The position numbers and the translations under genes are program-made. A stretch of DNA of 58,537 bases from the NCBI RefSeq assembly GCF_002150765.1, contig NZ_MUYM01000139.1:1-58537 (forward strand), read 5' to 3'. Of this stretch, positions 43,001 through 51,146 are shown one piece after another. The stretch is from Lentzea kentuckyensis. Lineage in GTDB: Bacteria; Actinomycetota; Actinomycetes; Mycobacteriales; Pseudonocardiaceae. Under the pieces are notes generated by a model, which had not been told where the DNA came from, did no database searches, and saw nothing but the letters and a program-made list of their open reading frames with translations. Each line of letters opens with the position of its first letter. Positions within the stretch are counted from its first letter, which is position 1.

Positions 43001-44269
43001 GGTCGCCGGGAAGTTGTTGCCCCGCGAGAACGAGCCGTTCGAGTTCGTGCCACGCGTGGTCAGCACGTAGTCCGAAGGCTTCGCGTACTGCGTCTTGACG
43101 ACGTCACCGATCTTGATGTCGTCGAACCAGGCGCCGAACTCCGTCGGACCCTTGGGACCGTCGTAGGCGACGAGGATCCGCTTGATCGTCTTCCCGGCCG
43201 CGACGGCACCGATGGTGGACGCCACCTTGTTCCACTGGTTGGCGTACAGGAACTTGCCCGCGCCCTGGCCCTGTGGCGACAGCACCGCGCCGTGCTGGTC
43301 GGCCGACTTGAGGTCGCTCAGGTACGTGCCGTCGGAGAACGCCAGGTCGACCGCCGAGTACGTGCTCGGGTAGTTCAGGTTGTCGGTCACGAAGTCCGGG
43401 AAGATCATGTACGAGAGCTCGGTGGTCGGCTTGACGGCGATGTCGACGTCGAACACCTTGTTGTAGCTGTAGCCGCGGCCCTCGGCGAGGTGCCGGCCTT
43501 GCGCCCGGAACGCCCGCGTGCCCGTCCAGCCGACGCGGGACTTCGACGTGTAGCCGGTCGTCGGGCCCTTGCCGGCGGCGCTGCGCATGTTCGGCGGCGG
43601 AGGGTTGTCGGAGCCGTCCGAGAGCTGCACCTCGGCCAGCTGCAGGATGTTGGCGGCACCGTTGTTGAGCGTGATGTCCAGCTTGTAGTGCGCGTACGTC
43701 GCCGGCGCCGCGAGGTCGTAGACGTTGGTGGTGAGGCGGTCGGCGAACGTTTCACCGGTGCGGGTGTCGAGCACGGTCCAGTCCGTGCCGTTGGCCGAGC
43801 CCTGCAAGGTCCAGTTCTTCGGGTCGCGCCCCGGCACGTCGTTGGCCGACGTGAGCGAGTACTTCTTGATCAGCTGCGGCTGGGGGAACCGGAACGTCGC
43901 CCAGCCGGTGCTGGTGAAGGTCAGCCACTTGGTGTTGACGCTGCCGTCGACGAGGTTTTCCTTCACCTCGTTGGAGTCCTCGTACTCGCTGTTGGCCTTG
44001 ACCTCGAGGACCCGCTCGGACACGTTGCCGGGGATGTCCGTGCCGTTCGAGCCCGTCACGCCGGCCGACTTCGGCTTGCCCGCCGCGTCGGTCTCGACCG
44101 TGTTCGCCCACGACGGTTGTGGTTGACCGTCCTCAAAGGACGAGGAAAAGCCCACGCCTTGCTCCTCTGGTGCGGCGGCCGCGTAGCCGTTGGTGACGCC
44201 GCACACCAGTGTCGCAGTGATCGCAACGCTCAACAGAGTCCTGGTTCGTCTTATCCCCAGTTGCCTCAT
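40037..44269 (-). CDS. Secreted GH92 alpha-mannosidase with CBM32-like domains and GP-repeat tail
   Basis: 1410 residues from ATG 44269 (AAGGG upstream); the frame continues 45 codons earlier without a signal. Signal peptide RRTRTLLSVAITATLVCG...AAAAPE. A discoidin/F5_8 type domain is seen at about 55-240 (NWTLQGSANGTDWTVLDTR). The catalytic GH92 part includes FTASHEPSPWMGD (about residue 460), NNGFWDTYRTTWPAYSL and WAIEGYLNDFG. Such enzymes use calcium to remove alpha-1,2/1,3-linked mannose from glycans. A second F5_8-like domain lies near 1180-1270, and the last ~135 residues contain seven NGP/GGP/AGP repeats with ~20-residue spacing. It is divergent from a ROK regulator. Confidence 0.9.
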   Translation of the reverse strand: MRQLGIRRTRTLLSVAITATLVCGVTNGYAAAAPEEQGVGFSSSFEDGQPQPSWANTVETDAAGKPKSAGVTGSNGTDIPGNVSERVLEVKANSEYEDSNEVKENLVDGSVNTKWLTFTSTGWATFRFPQPQLIKKYSLTSANDVPGRDPKNWTLQGSANGTDWTVLDTRTGETFADRLTTNVYDLAAPATYAHYKLDITLNNGAANILQLAEVQLSDGSDNPPPPNMRSAAGKGPTTGYTSKSRVGWTGTRAFRAQGRHLAEGRGYSYNKVFDVDIAVKPTTELSYMIFPDFVTDNLNYPSTYSAVDLAFSDGTYLSDLKSADQHGAVLSPQGQGAGKFLYANQWNKVASTIGAVAAGKTIKRILVAYDGPKGPTEFGAWFDDIKIGDVVKTQYAKPSDYVLTTRGTNSNGSFSRGNNFPATAVPHGFNFWTPMTNAGSASWLYEYQQRNNAQNLTTLQAFTASHEPSPWMGDRQTFQVMPSDQAPTQDRALRALPFKHDNEIAKAHYYGVTFENGMKTEIAPTDHAAVFRFTFTDGAQKNLVFDNVNNSGGLTLDAANGVVTGFSDVRIGSAGTTRLFVYGKVDRPVTASGRLTGAGRDNVGGYFSFGDKTVELRIATSLISVDQAKSNLDQEIKPSDSFDAVRDRAQAAWDKILGIISVEGASEDQLITLYSNMYRLYLYPNSGYEKVGDKVQYASPVSPPVGENTPTKTGAKIVDGKIYVNNGFWDTYRTTWPAYSLFTPSQAGEMADGFVEQYRQGGWVSRWSSPGYADLMTGTSSDVAFADAYLKGVNNFDIKAAYDAAVKNASVLPPNSAVGRKGMDRSVFLGYTGHDQMDSEAWSWAIEGYLNDFGIASMAKALHEKTGEKRYAEEYEYFLNRAQNYVLTFDKRIDFFQGRNTDGSWRVEDPAKYNPQDWRYDYTETNGWNMAFTVPHDGQGLANLYGGRDKLAAKLDSFFTLPETAKFPGGYGGVIHEMIEARDVRMGQYGHSNQPSHHIAYMYNYAGKPSGTQEKVREILSRLYVGSQQGQGYAGDEDNGEMSAWFLFSSLGFYPLQMGKPAYAIGSPLFTKATVRLENGKKLVINAPKNSAKNIYVQGVKVNGKAWNKTSLPHDVLAAGATIDFDMGPQPSKWGTGVNDVPDSITTGDAVPTPLRDVATGVGVGALVDNNSTTSAVVRSFDFKAADAKEKAEFYTLTNAKTGKSPSSWELKASYDGKTWATVDKRSGENFQWQQYTRSFKIASPGRYNFYRVEFSEDVALAEFELLSKPLPAATTTVTGTVNGPLQVNGVTYVDGATVNGPVTVARGATLYVFGGEIKGPISAADAASVVLVGTRVAGPVSVHGSSSEVAVENTAVGGPVSLTSNRTRSVVAFSTVGGPLSCTGNTPEPSNNGFTNDVKGPKAGQCTGL

Positions 44270-44323
44270 TGCAACCCTTCCGCCGCCAAGCCTGCCCCGT
44301 TTGGGAGGGAGCGTTTCGGCACG

Positions 44324-44358
44324 TGACATCGTTGTCAAGTGACCGGACAGAAACTGTC
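44324..44358. promoter_or_regulatory. Two inverted repeats, probable ROK operator
   Basis: TGACA-TCGT-TGTCA at 44324-44337 and GACAG-AAA-CTGTC at 44346-44358 lie in the 151-base divergent region between the mannosidase and ROK regulator genes. Both contain TGTC/GACA half sites, consistent with a sugar-responsive repressor binding site. Confidence 0.55.
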
Positions 44359-44420
44359 TTCGAACCTGTCCTATCAACAGTTGCGCGCGTGCACCAGTGG
44401 TCAAGATCTAGACTCGATCG

Positions 44421-45590
44421 GTGACCGACCGCAAGCCGCCAGAGGTGGGTACACCAGCGGGCATGCGCGTGCTCAACCAACGCGCTGTGCTGGATCGGTT
44501 GCGCCGTCTGGGTGCCGCGACCCGGCCGCAGATCGCCAAGGACACCGGGTTGTCCAAGCCGACGGTCGGACAGGCCCTGCTCGATCTCGAACGCCACGCG
44601 CTGGTGCGCCCGATCGGCCGAACGACGGCGGGTCCCGGCCGTTCCGCGGTGGTCTACGAACCGAACCCGGCCGCGGGGTACGTGCTGGGCGTCGACATCG
44701 GCCGCGAACGGATCCGGGCGGCCGTCGCCGATCTGGGCGGGTCCGTGGTGGCCCGTGTGGACGAGCGCAACCGCGCCCGATCGGCGGCCACCCTGGTGCG
44801 GACGGTGACCGAGCTGGCGTCGCGCACCGTGGCGGACGCGGGGCTCGCCCTGACCGACGTCGTGGTGAAGGTGATCGGCAGTCCCGGCGTCATCGACCAG
44901 CGCTCGCGGGTCGTGCGGCACGCGCCCAACCTGCCGGGCTGGGAGTCCGCCGGCGTGCTGGACGGGCTGGAGACGTCGCTCGGGCCGGTCGTGGTCGTGG
45001 AGAACGACGCCAACCTGGCCGCGCTGGGGGAGTACGTCTACGGGGCGGCTCGCGACGCACGCGTGTTCGTGTGTGCGACGGTCGGAACCGGTGTGGGCAT
45101 GGGGATCGTCGTGGACGGCGCGCTGTTCCGCGGCGCGCACGGGGCGGCGGGCGAGGTCGGCTTCCTGCCGTTCGGGAAGTCCGCTTCGGACGTCCGATGT
45201 GGACAGTTCGAGGACGCGGCCGCGGCGGAGTCGGTGGTGGCGCTGGCCCGTGAACGCGGACTGCCGGCGCGCTCGGCTCGCGAGGTGTTCGCCGCCGCGC
45301 GTTCCGGTGACACGCAGGCACTTGAGGTCGTGCGGGTGGAGGCGGAACGGCTCGCGTTCCTCGTGGCCTCGGTGGCCGCGGTGATCGATCCGGAACTGGT
45401 GGTGTTCGGTGGCGGCGTCGGGTCGAACGTGGACTTGCTGCTGTCTCCTTTGGAGGCCGCGCTGCGCACGATGACGCCGCTGGCGCCGCCGATCGTGGCG
45501 GGCTCACTCGGTGACGGCGCGGTGCTCTCCGGAGCCATCGCGATGGGCCTGGAAGCCGCTCGTGAATTGGTCTTCGAAGTTACTCTCTGA
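44421..45590 (+). CDS. ROK-family transcriptional regulator
   Basis: 389 residues, GTG start. N-terminal winged helix (residues 15-75: QRAVLDRLRRLGAATRPQIA, TGLSKPTVGQALLDLE), then a ROK sugar-kinase-like domain with VLGVDIGRERIRAAVADL (ATP-binding strand), VVVVENDANLAALGEY (catalytic Asp), and TVGTGVGMGIVVDG. The zinc-binding motif is degraded (GFLPFGKSASDVRCGQFED). Probably represses the divergent mannosidase gene and possibly itself until a sugar ligand binds. Confidence 0.9.
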   Translation: MTDRKPPEVGTPAGMRVLNQRAVLDRLRRLGAATRPQIAKDTGLSKPTVGQALLDLERHALVRPIGRTTAGPGRSAVVYEPNPAAGYVLGVDIGRERIRAAVADLGGSVVARVDERNRARSAATLVRTVTELASRTVADAGLALTDVVVKVIGSPGVIDQRSRVVRHAPNLPGWESAGVLDGLETSLGPVVVVENDANLAALGEYVYGAARDARVFVCATVGTGVGMGIVVDGALFRGAHGAAGEVGFLPFGKSASDVRCGQFEDAAAAESVVALARERGLPARSAREVFAAARSGDTQALEVVRVEAERLAFLVASVAAVIDPELVVFGGGVGSNVDLLLSPLEAALRTMTPLAPPIVAGSLGDGAVLSGAIAMGLEAARELVFEVTL

Positions 45591-45716
45591 GAGTAGTTGA
45601 GTGTGTCTCACCTGGTGATTCACTCATATGTCGTATCTGTGAACGGCGATTTGTGGCTTAGCGTTACCGACACCTCCACCTGGAGGGTGTTGTGTCCTTC
45701 CGTTGCAAGGGGAGTC

Positions 45717-45800
45717 GGTAGGGGGATGCGGGGGACGTAGCCCCCTACCGGCCGTGCACTGGGCAGGTGCCGCGCCCGCACCATCAGCCTGCCCAGTGCA
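45717..45800. terminator. Two hairpins between convergent genes
   Basis: GGTAGGGGG (45717-45725) with CCCCCTACC (45741-45749), and TGCACTGGGCAGG (45755-45767) with its complement at 45788-45800 across a 20-base loop. Both are perfect. They separate the ROK gene from the acyl-CoA dehydrogenase gene. Confidence 0.7.
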
Positions 45801-45809
45801 GTTAACGGC

Positions 45810-47684
45810 CTAGCGCGGCGTCGGACGATGGACGTTCGTCGCCGTCGATTCGCGATGCGCCGAATCCGCGATCCACCGCCCCGGGATGGACGCGTCGATC
45901 ACGCCGTCCTCCAGCCACGTGTAGTCGCCGTCCATGACCTGCCTGGCCAGCACCACGTCGCTGTCGTCGGTGTTCTTCCACAGCTTCTCGAACAGCTCGT
46001 CGACCCGGATCCGCGCCTGCTTGGCGAAAGCGTCCGCGAGCAGCTGCGAGTTGGGGTTCTGGTCCTGCGCGGCCCGCACGCACGCGGCGCTGATCGCGAA
46101 CAGCTCCGCGCCGATGTCCACGATCCGGCTGAGGAACCGCTGCTTGCGCTCCATCTTCCCCTGCCACCGCGACATGGCGTAGAACGTCTGCCGCGCCAGC
46201 TTGCGCGCCGACCGTTCGACGAACCGCAGATGCTTCGCCAGCGGCCCGAACTCCGTGTACCCGGCCGGACTCTGCCCCTTGCCGACCACGAGCGTCGGCA
46301 GCCACTTGGCGTAGAACCCGCCTGCTTTCGCCGCGGCCTTCATCTTCTTCTGGCGGTCGGCGTCCGGATCGATGATGTCGCCGGCCACGGACAGGTGGGC
46401 GTCGACCGCTTCCCTGGCGATCAGCAGGTGCATGATCTCGGTCGAGCCTTCGAAGATCCGGTTGATGCGGAGGTCGCGCAGGACCTGCTCGGCCGCGATG
46501 CCGCGTTCTCCGCGCGCTGCCTGGCTTTCCGCCGTCTCGTACCCACGCCCGCCGCGGACCTGCACGAGTTCGTCGGCGACCAGCCAGGCCTTCTCGCTCG
46601 CGTAGAGCTTGGCCAGCGCGGCCTCGATGCGGATGTCGTGACTGCCGGCGTCCGCGAGCTCTGAACTGAGGTCCAGCACGGCTTCCAGCGCGTAGGCGGT
46701 CGCCGCGATGTAGGCGATCTTCCCGGCGATGGCCTCGTGCTTGCCGACCGGGAGCCCCCACTGAATGCGTTCGGTGGACCACTCACGGGCGATCTTGAGG
46801 CACCACTTGGCACTGCCGGCGCACAGGGCGGGCAGGCTGAGGCGACCGGTGTTCAGGGTGGCCAGGGCGATCTTGAGGCCGGCGCCCTCCCTGCCGATCA
46901 CGTTCTTCTTGGGCACGCGGACGTTGTGGAACCTGGTCACGCCGTTTTCGAGGCCCCTGAGCCCCATGAACGCGTTGCGGTTCTCGACGGTGATGCCCTC
47001 AGCGCCGGCTTCCACGACGAACGCGGTGATGCCCTTCTCCGGCACCTGGGCCATCACGACCAGAAGGTCGGCCACGACACCGTTGGTGGTCCACAGCTTC
47101 ACGCCGTTGAGGACGTAGTCGTCGCCGTCCTCGACCGCGGTGGTCCCGAGCCGCGCGGGGTCACTTCCCACGTCCGGCTCGGTGAGCAGGAACGCGGTGA
47201 TCTCACCCTTGGCGCAGCGCGGCAGGAACTCCTGCTTCTGCTCCGGGCTGCCGAACATCGCGACTGGCTGCGGGACGCCGATGGACTGGTGCGCGGACAG
47301 CATCGCGCCGATCGCGGGGCTGGCGCTGCCGACCAGCATGAGGGCCTTGTTGTAGTAGACCTGGGTCAGGCCGATGCCGCCGTACTCGGGCTTGATCTTC
47401 ATGCCGAACGCGCCGAGGTCCTTGAGACCCTTGAGCACGTCGTCGGGGATCTGGGCATCCCGCTCGATCACGGTGTTGTCGATGCTGTTTTCGGTGAACT
47501 CGCGGAGCTTCTGGAGGAAGGCCTCGCCGCGTTCCCGGTCTTCGGCGGTGCCACTCGGGTGTGGGTGGATCAGGTCGATGCGGAAGTGACCGAGGAAGAG
47601 CTCTTTGCCGAAGCTCGGTCGCTGCCAGCGGGTTTCCCGTGCTTGTTCGGCGACCTGCCTGGCCGCGCGCTCGTCGACGGTCAT
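45810..47684 (-). CDS. Acyl-CoA dehydrogenase (long FadE type)
   Basis: 624 residues, ATG with GGAGG upstream. N-terminal helical part, then the FAD/substrate domain (TAFLLTEPDVGSDPARLG, LWTTNGVVADLLVVM, VPKKNVIGREGAGL) and C-terminal helices with the catalytic Glu in IFEGSTEIMHLLIAREAV. The extra ~170 C-terminal residues are typical of the long actinobacterial FadE enzymes that bind long or branched chains. It oxidises acyl-CoA to enoyl-CoA in fatty-acid breakdown. Alone in its transcript. Confidence 0.93.
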   Translation of the reverse strand: MTVDERAARQVAEQARETRWQRPSFGKELFLGHFRIDLIHPHPSGTAEDRERGEAFLQKLREFTENSIDNTVIERDAQIPDDVLKGLKDLGAFGMKIKPEYGGIGLTQVYYNKALMLVGSASPAIGAMLSAHQSIGVPQPVAMFGSPEQKQEFLPRCAKGEITAFLLTEPDVGSDPARLGTTAVEDGDDYVLNGVKLWTTNGVVADLLVVMAQVPEKGITAFVVEAGAEGITVENRNAFMGLRGLENGVTRFHNVRVPKKNVIGREGAGLKIALATLNTGRLSLPALCAGSAKWCLKIAREWSTERIQWGLPVGKHEAIAGKIAYIAATAYALEAVLDLSSELADAGSHDIRIEAALAKLYASEKAWLVADELVQVRGGRGYETAESQAARGERGIAAEQVLRDLRINRIFEGSTEIMHLLIAREAVDAHLSVAGDIIDPDADRQKKMKAAAKAGGFYAKWLPTLVVGKGQSPAGYTEFGPLAKHLRFVERSARKLARQTFYAMSRWQGKMERKQRFLSRIVDIGAELFAISAACVRAAQDQNPNSQLLADAFAKQARIRVDELFEKLWKNTDDSDVVLARQVMDGDYTWLEDGVIDASIPGRWIADSAHRESTATNVHRPTPR

Positions 47685-47757
47685 GGTTACCTCCGAGTAG
47701 GGGTGTGACCCACGTTACTCAGCGGTAGGCGGATGTCCACCTGTTCAGGGGTGAAAC

Positions 47758-47806
47758 GATGAAGGGCACCTTCATCCACGTCAGGTGGATGAAGGTGCCC
47801 TTCATC
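47758..47806. repeat. Nested 22-base inverted repeat
   Basis: Perfect 22-base arms (47758-47779 and 47785-47806) around GTCAG. Each arm contains the near-palindrome ATGAAGG-GCA-CCTTCAT, so the element can also fold as two small hairpins. It lies between the DUF305 stop and the acyl-CoA dehydrogenase start. It may terminate or insulate the two genes. Confidence 0.85.
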
Positions 47807-47822
47807 GAGAACGAATGCCTGG

Positions 47823-48506
47823 CTACGGCAGCGGGGCGGCTCCGCGCTTCGCCAGGTAGTCCTTCATCAGCTCGGTCTCGGCTGACTGTGATTTCAGCAT
47901 GTTTTCGGCCAGGGTGCGCACGAACGGCTGGCTGGCCCGTGTCGCCGCGTACTCCGCCATCGGTGCGCCGCCCATGTGGTGACGGAGCATGAGCTGGAGG
48001 AAGTACACGTCGAAGTCACGGCCGGCCGGCATCGTGCGCAGCTTGGTCAGCTCGTCGGTCATGGCCATGCCCGGCATCAGCGGTTTGCCGGCCTCTGGCG
48101 TGGTGGCGCCGTGGCCGTGCACGCCGGCGTCGTTCATCCAGGCCATGTAGACGCCGGACACGTTCTGCTCGTGCTCGTTCCACATCATCAGCCAGCCCTT
48201 CATGCGGCCGACCTGTTCGAGCTGGGTCGAGGCGATGTCGAACGCGAGCTGGCGCACCTCGGGATCGGACGAGCGGTCCCTGGCCATGTTGGCCATCTGG
48301 ATGCCCTGCAGGTGGTGCTGGGACATGTCCTGGCAGAAGCCGACGTCCGCGGAACCGGAGGCCGGCACCGCGGACGACGTCGAGCCCGGCAGCTTCACCA
48401 GGAGGCCGACAGCGGCGCCGAGCAGCAGTACGGCGAGCACGGCCGCGCCGATGACGAGGGTCCGAGCGACCCCGGAGGGACGCTCGGACTCGGTGTCAGA
48501 AGCCAT
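47823..48506 (-). CDS. DUF305 membrane-anchored protein
   Basis: 227 residues, ATG overlapping the TGA of the DUF3105 gene. One N-terminal membrane helix (LVIGAAVLAVLLLGAAVGLL), then a four-helix DUF305 domain with His and Met motifs: FCQDMSQHHLQGIQMA, MAWMNDAGVHGHGA, LQLMLRHHMGGAPMA. Such His/Met pairs suggest copper or another metal as ligand. It lies outside the membrane. Pairing with DUF3105 next to argS is frequent in actinobacteria. Role unproven. Confidence 0.88.
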   Translation of the reverse strand: MASDTESERPSGVARTLVIGAAVLAVLLLGAAVGLLVKLPGSTSSAVPASGSADVGFCQDMSQHHLQGIQMANMARDRSSDPEVRQLAFDIASTQLEQVGRMKGWLMMWNEHEQNVSGVYMAWMNDAGVHGHGATTPEAGKPLMPGMAMTDELTKLRTMPAGRDFDVYFLQLMLRHHMGGAPMAEYAATRASQPFVRTLAENMLKSQSAETELMKDYLAKRGAAPLP

Positions 48507-49339
48507 CAGCTGGACGGCGGCGTCGAGACGGAGTCCGACGGAGGCATGCTGGCGGGAGGCTGCTGGCCCTGCTGGGCCTCGGTCTTCGACTCGTCCGTGC
48601 CACCGTCCATCGGCACGGCGTCGGCGCCGGGCTTCTCGGCGACGAACGGGGCCGGGTTCGACAGGAACTGCGGGTTCTCGCAGGACGCGCCGACCTCGGG
48701 GTAGGTGTTCGAGTTGCGCAGCAGCGACGAGATGAACTGGTCGACGCGCTCGTCGTCGGCCTTCTCGACCTTCAGCTGGTGGCCCCAGGACTGCAGCGAG
48801 ATCGGCTTGTCGAGGCCGGGGTACGGCGACATCATCATGTACGGGATGCCCTCGACCTTGACCTTGAGCTTCGCGAGCGCGTCGTCCTTGACCTGGTCCG
48901 GGTTGTACGCGATCCAGACGGCGCCGTGTTCGAGGCCGTGGACCATGTTCTCGGTGCGCACGGCCTTGTCGTAGACGACGCCGGTGCAGTCGGCCCACTG
49001 GCCGTCGTGCGGACCACCGAAGGCGGGGGTCTGGTCGTAGGCGACGCGCTGAGTCGGCTGGACGTGCTTGGAGCCCTTGTACTCCTTGGTCACGATGCCC
49101 GCGAGCTGCTGCGACGGGTCCTTGTTCGTGTCCGAGGGCTTCCACTTGGCCAGGGCGGCCTCTTTGACGTTGTTCGCGTGGATCTGCGAATACGCATATC
49201 CGAACACGCCGCCGGCCAGGCCGAGAACTGCGATCACCGCGATGATCGTGCCCCACGGCTTCGGCTTGCTCGCCACCACGGAGGAACGGGCGGCCGCCAC
49301 GCTGCTGCGTGTGGCCTTCGTCTTCTTGCCGCTTACCAT
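48506..49339 (-). CDS. DUF3105 membrane-anchored protein
   Basis: 277 residues from ATG 49339. Basic N-terminus, one membrane helix (WGTIIAVIAVLGLAGGVFGYA), then an external domain with CTGVVYDKAVRTENMVHGLEHGAVWIAYNP, the core of DUF3105. The HGLEHGAV motif could bind metal. A Pro/Ser/Gln-rich tail ends the protein. It is co-transcribed with the DUF305 gene and divergent from argS. Confidence 0.88.
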   Translation of the reverse strand: MVSGKKTKATRSSVAAARSSVVASKPKPWGTIIAVIAVLGLAGGVFGYAYSQIHANNVKEAALAKWKPSDTNKDPSQQLAGIVTKEYKGSKHVQPTQRVAYDQTPAFGGPHDGQWADCTGVVYDKAVRTENMVHGLEHGAVWIAYNPDQVKDDALAKLKVKVEGIPYMMMSPYPGLDKPISLQSWGHQLKVEKADDERVDQFISSLLRNSNTYPEVGASCENPQFLSNPAPFVAEKPGADAVPMDGGTDESKTEAQQGQQPPASMPPSDSVSTPPSS

Positions 49340-49470
49340 GTCCGCCTCAGTTGTCGTCCTGGTCAACCGGCGCCAGTGTAGGGACATCGTGTCTGATCAC
49401 TGTCAGCGCAGGGCGATACCACGTGCGCGTTAACACTTGCCGTCTCACCCTCCGAGACCCGGTAACCCGG

Positions 49471-49500
49471 TCGAGACCTGCGACAACGCTTCTCTAAACT
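49471..49500 (+). promoter_or_regulatory. Candidate argS promoter, leaderless
   Basis: TAAACT at 49495-49500 fits a -10 box, with TCGAGA 18 bases upstream as a poor -35. The GTG start codon follows only 8 bases later and no ribosome binding site is seen, so the argS mRNA may be leaderless. Confidence 0.35.
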
Positions 49501-49508
49501 CATACGTC

Positions 49509-51146
49509 GTGACCCCTGAAGCGCTCGCCGATCTCGTCCGGACCACGGTTGCCCAGTTGCTGGCCGACCGACGTCTGGACGCCACCGCTCTCCCCGAGCA
49601 GGTGACGGTCGAGCGGCCCAGGAACCCCGAGCACGGCGACTACGCCACGAACATCGCGCTGCAGCTCGCCAAGAAGGTCGGTGTCGCCCCGCGCGACTTC
49701 GCCACGTGGCTCGCGGACGCCCTCAGGGAACAACCCGCCATCGCGAAGGCCGACGTGGCCGGACCGGGCTTCCTGAACCTCACCATCGCCACCGAGGCCC
49801 AGGGCGCGATCGTCGCGGACGCGCTGAAGGACGGCTACGGCACCGGCGCGGAGCTCACCGGCCAGAAGATCAACCTGGAGTTCGTCTCCGCGAACCCGAC
49901 CGGCCCCATCCACCTGGGCGGCGCGCGCTGGGCCGCCGTCGGTGACGCGATCGGCCGGGTGCTGCAGGCCCGTGGCGCCGAGATCACGCGTGAGTACTAC
50001 ATCAACGACGCCGGTGCGCAGATCGACCGGTTCGTCCTCTCGCTGATCGCCGCGGCCAAGGGCGAGCCCGTGCCGGAGGACGGCTACGCGGGCACGTACG
50101 TGGGCGAGATCGCGGCCGAGGTGCTGCGCCGCGAGCCCGGCGCGCTCAGCGACCCCGCGCTCGTGCGGCGCGTGGGCCTCGAGCTGATGATCGACGAGAT
50201 CAAGCGCAGCCTGGACGGCTTCGGCACCCACTTCGACGTGTTCTTCTCCGAGCTCACGCTGCACCAAAGCGGCGCGGTCGCCGACACCGTCGCGAAGCTC
50301 AAGGCGAACGGCTCGCTGTACGAGAAGGACGACGCCTGGTGGCTGAAGTCGACCGACTACGGCGACGACAAGGACCGCGTCGTCATCAAGGGCGACGGCA
50401 ACCCGGCCTACATCGCCGGTGACATCGCCTACCTCGCGGACAAGCGCAGTCGCGGCTTCGACCGCTTCATCTACATGCTCGGCGCCGACCACCACGGCTA
50501 CACCGCACGTCTCAAGGCGGCCGCGGCGGTGCTGGGTGGCGACCCGGACAGCGTCGAGGTGCTGATCGGCCAGCTCGTGAACCTCGTCAGCGGCGGCCAG
50601 CCCGTGCGGATGAGCAAGCGGGCGGGCACCGTCATCACCATGGAAGACCTGGTCGAAGCGGTCGGTGTGGACGCCGCCCGGTACGCCATGATCCGGTCGA
50701 GCGTCGACTCCAGCCTCGACATCGACCTCGACCTGCTGCGCAAACACAGCAACGACAACCCGGTCTACTACGTGCAGTACGCGCACGCCCGCATCTCCGG
50801 TGTGCTGCGCAACGCCGCTGACCTCGGCGTCACCCAGGGAGACGACCTCTCGCTGCTGGTGCACGAGCGCGAGGGCGACCTGATTCGCACCATCGGCGAG
50901 TTCCCCAGGGTGGTGGCCACCGCGGCTGAGCTGCGCGAACCCCACCGGGTGGCAAGGTACCTCGAAGAACTCGCGGGTTCCTTCCACCGCTTCTACGACC
51001 GCGAGCGCGGCTGCCGCGTGCTTCCCCAGGGCGACGAGGAGACCACCCCGTTGCACCAGGCGAGGCTGACGCTCTGCGCCGCGACCCAGCACGTTTTCGG
51101 AGCAGGCCTCGGCCTGCTCGGCGTCACCGCACCGGAGCGAATGTAA
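49509..51146 (+). CDS. argS: Arginyl-tRNA synthetase
   Basis: 545 residues from GTG 49509; upstream reading lacks coding similarity. Class I synthetase: N-terminal Add-1 domain, HIGH-type motif NPTGPIHLGGARW, Arg-tRNA recognition segment REYYINDAGAQIDRF, KMSKS-type RMSKRAGTVI, and C-terminal DALR-type helical domain (NDNPVYYVQYAHARISG). It charges tRNA-Arg in the cytoplasm. It begins the conserved lysine/threonine gene order and overlaps lysA by one base (TAATG). Confidence 0.97.
   Translation: MTPEALADLVRTTVAQLLADRRLDATALPEQVTVERPRNPEHGDYATNIALQLAKKVGVAPRDFATWLADALREQPAIAKADVAGPGFLNLTIATEAQGAIVADALKDGYGTGAELTGQKINLEFVSANPTGPIHLGGARWAAVGDAIGRVLQARGAEITREYYINDAGAQIDRFVLSLIAAAKGEPVPEDGYAGTYVGEIAAEVLRREPGALSDPALVRRVGLELMIDEIKRSLDGFGTHFDVFFSELTLHQSGAVADTVAKLKANGSLYEKDDAWWLKSTDYGDDKDRVVIKGDGNPAYIAGDIAYLADKRSRGFDRFIYMLGADHHGYTARLKAAAAVLGGDPDSVEVLIGQLVNLVSGGQPVRMSKRAGTVITMEDLVEAVGVDAARYAMIRSSVDSSLDIDLDLLRKHSNDNPVYYVQYAHARISGVLRNAADLGVTQGDDLSLLVHEREGDLIRTIGEFPRVVATAAELREPHRVARYLEELAGSFHRFYDRERGCRVLPQGDEETTPLHQARLTLCAATQHVFGAGLGLLGVTAPERM

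Noticed and set aside
40238..44326. Very long open frame on the plus strand opposite the GH92 gene
   Set aside because: Same artefact of GC-rich codon use; no domain, start signal or signal peptide, while the minus strand encodes a complete enzyme.
45582..45594. 13-base palindrome ACTCTCTGAGAGT at the end of the ROK gene
   Set aside because: It overlaps the stop codon and is short; the stronger hairpins at 45717-45800 explain termination.
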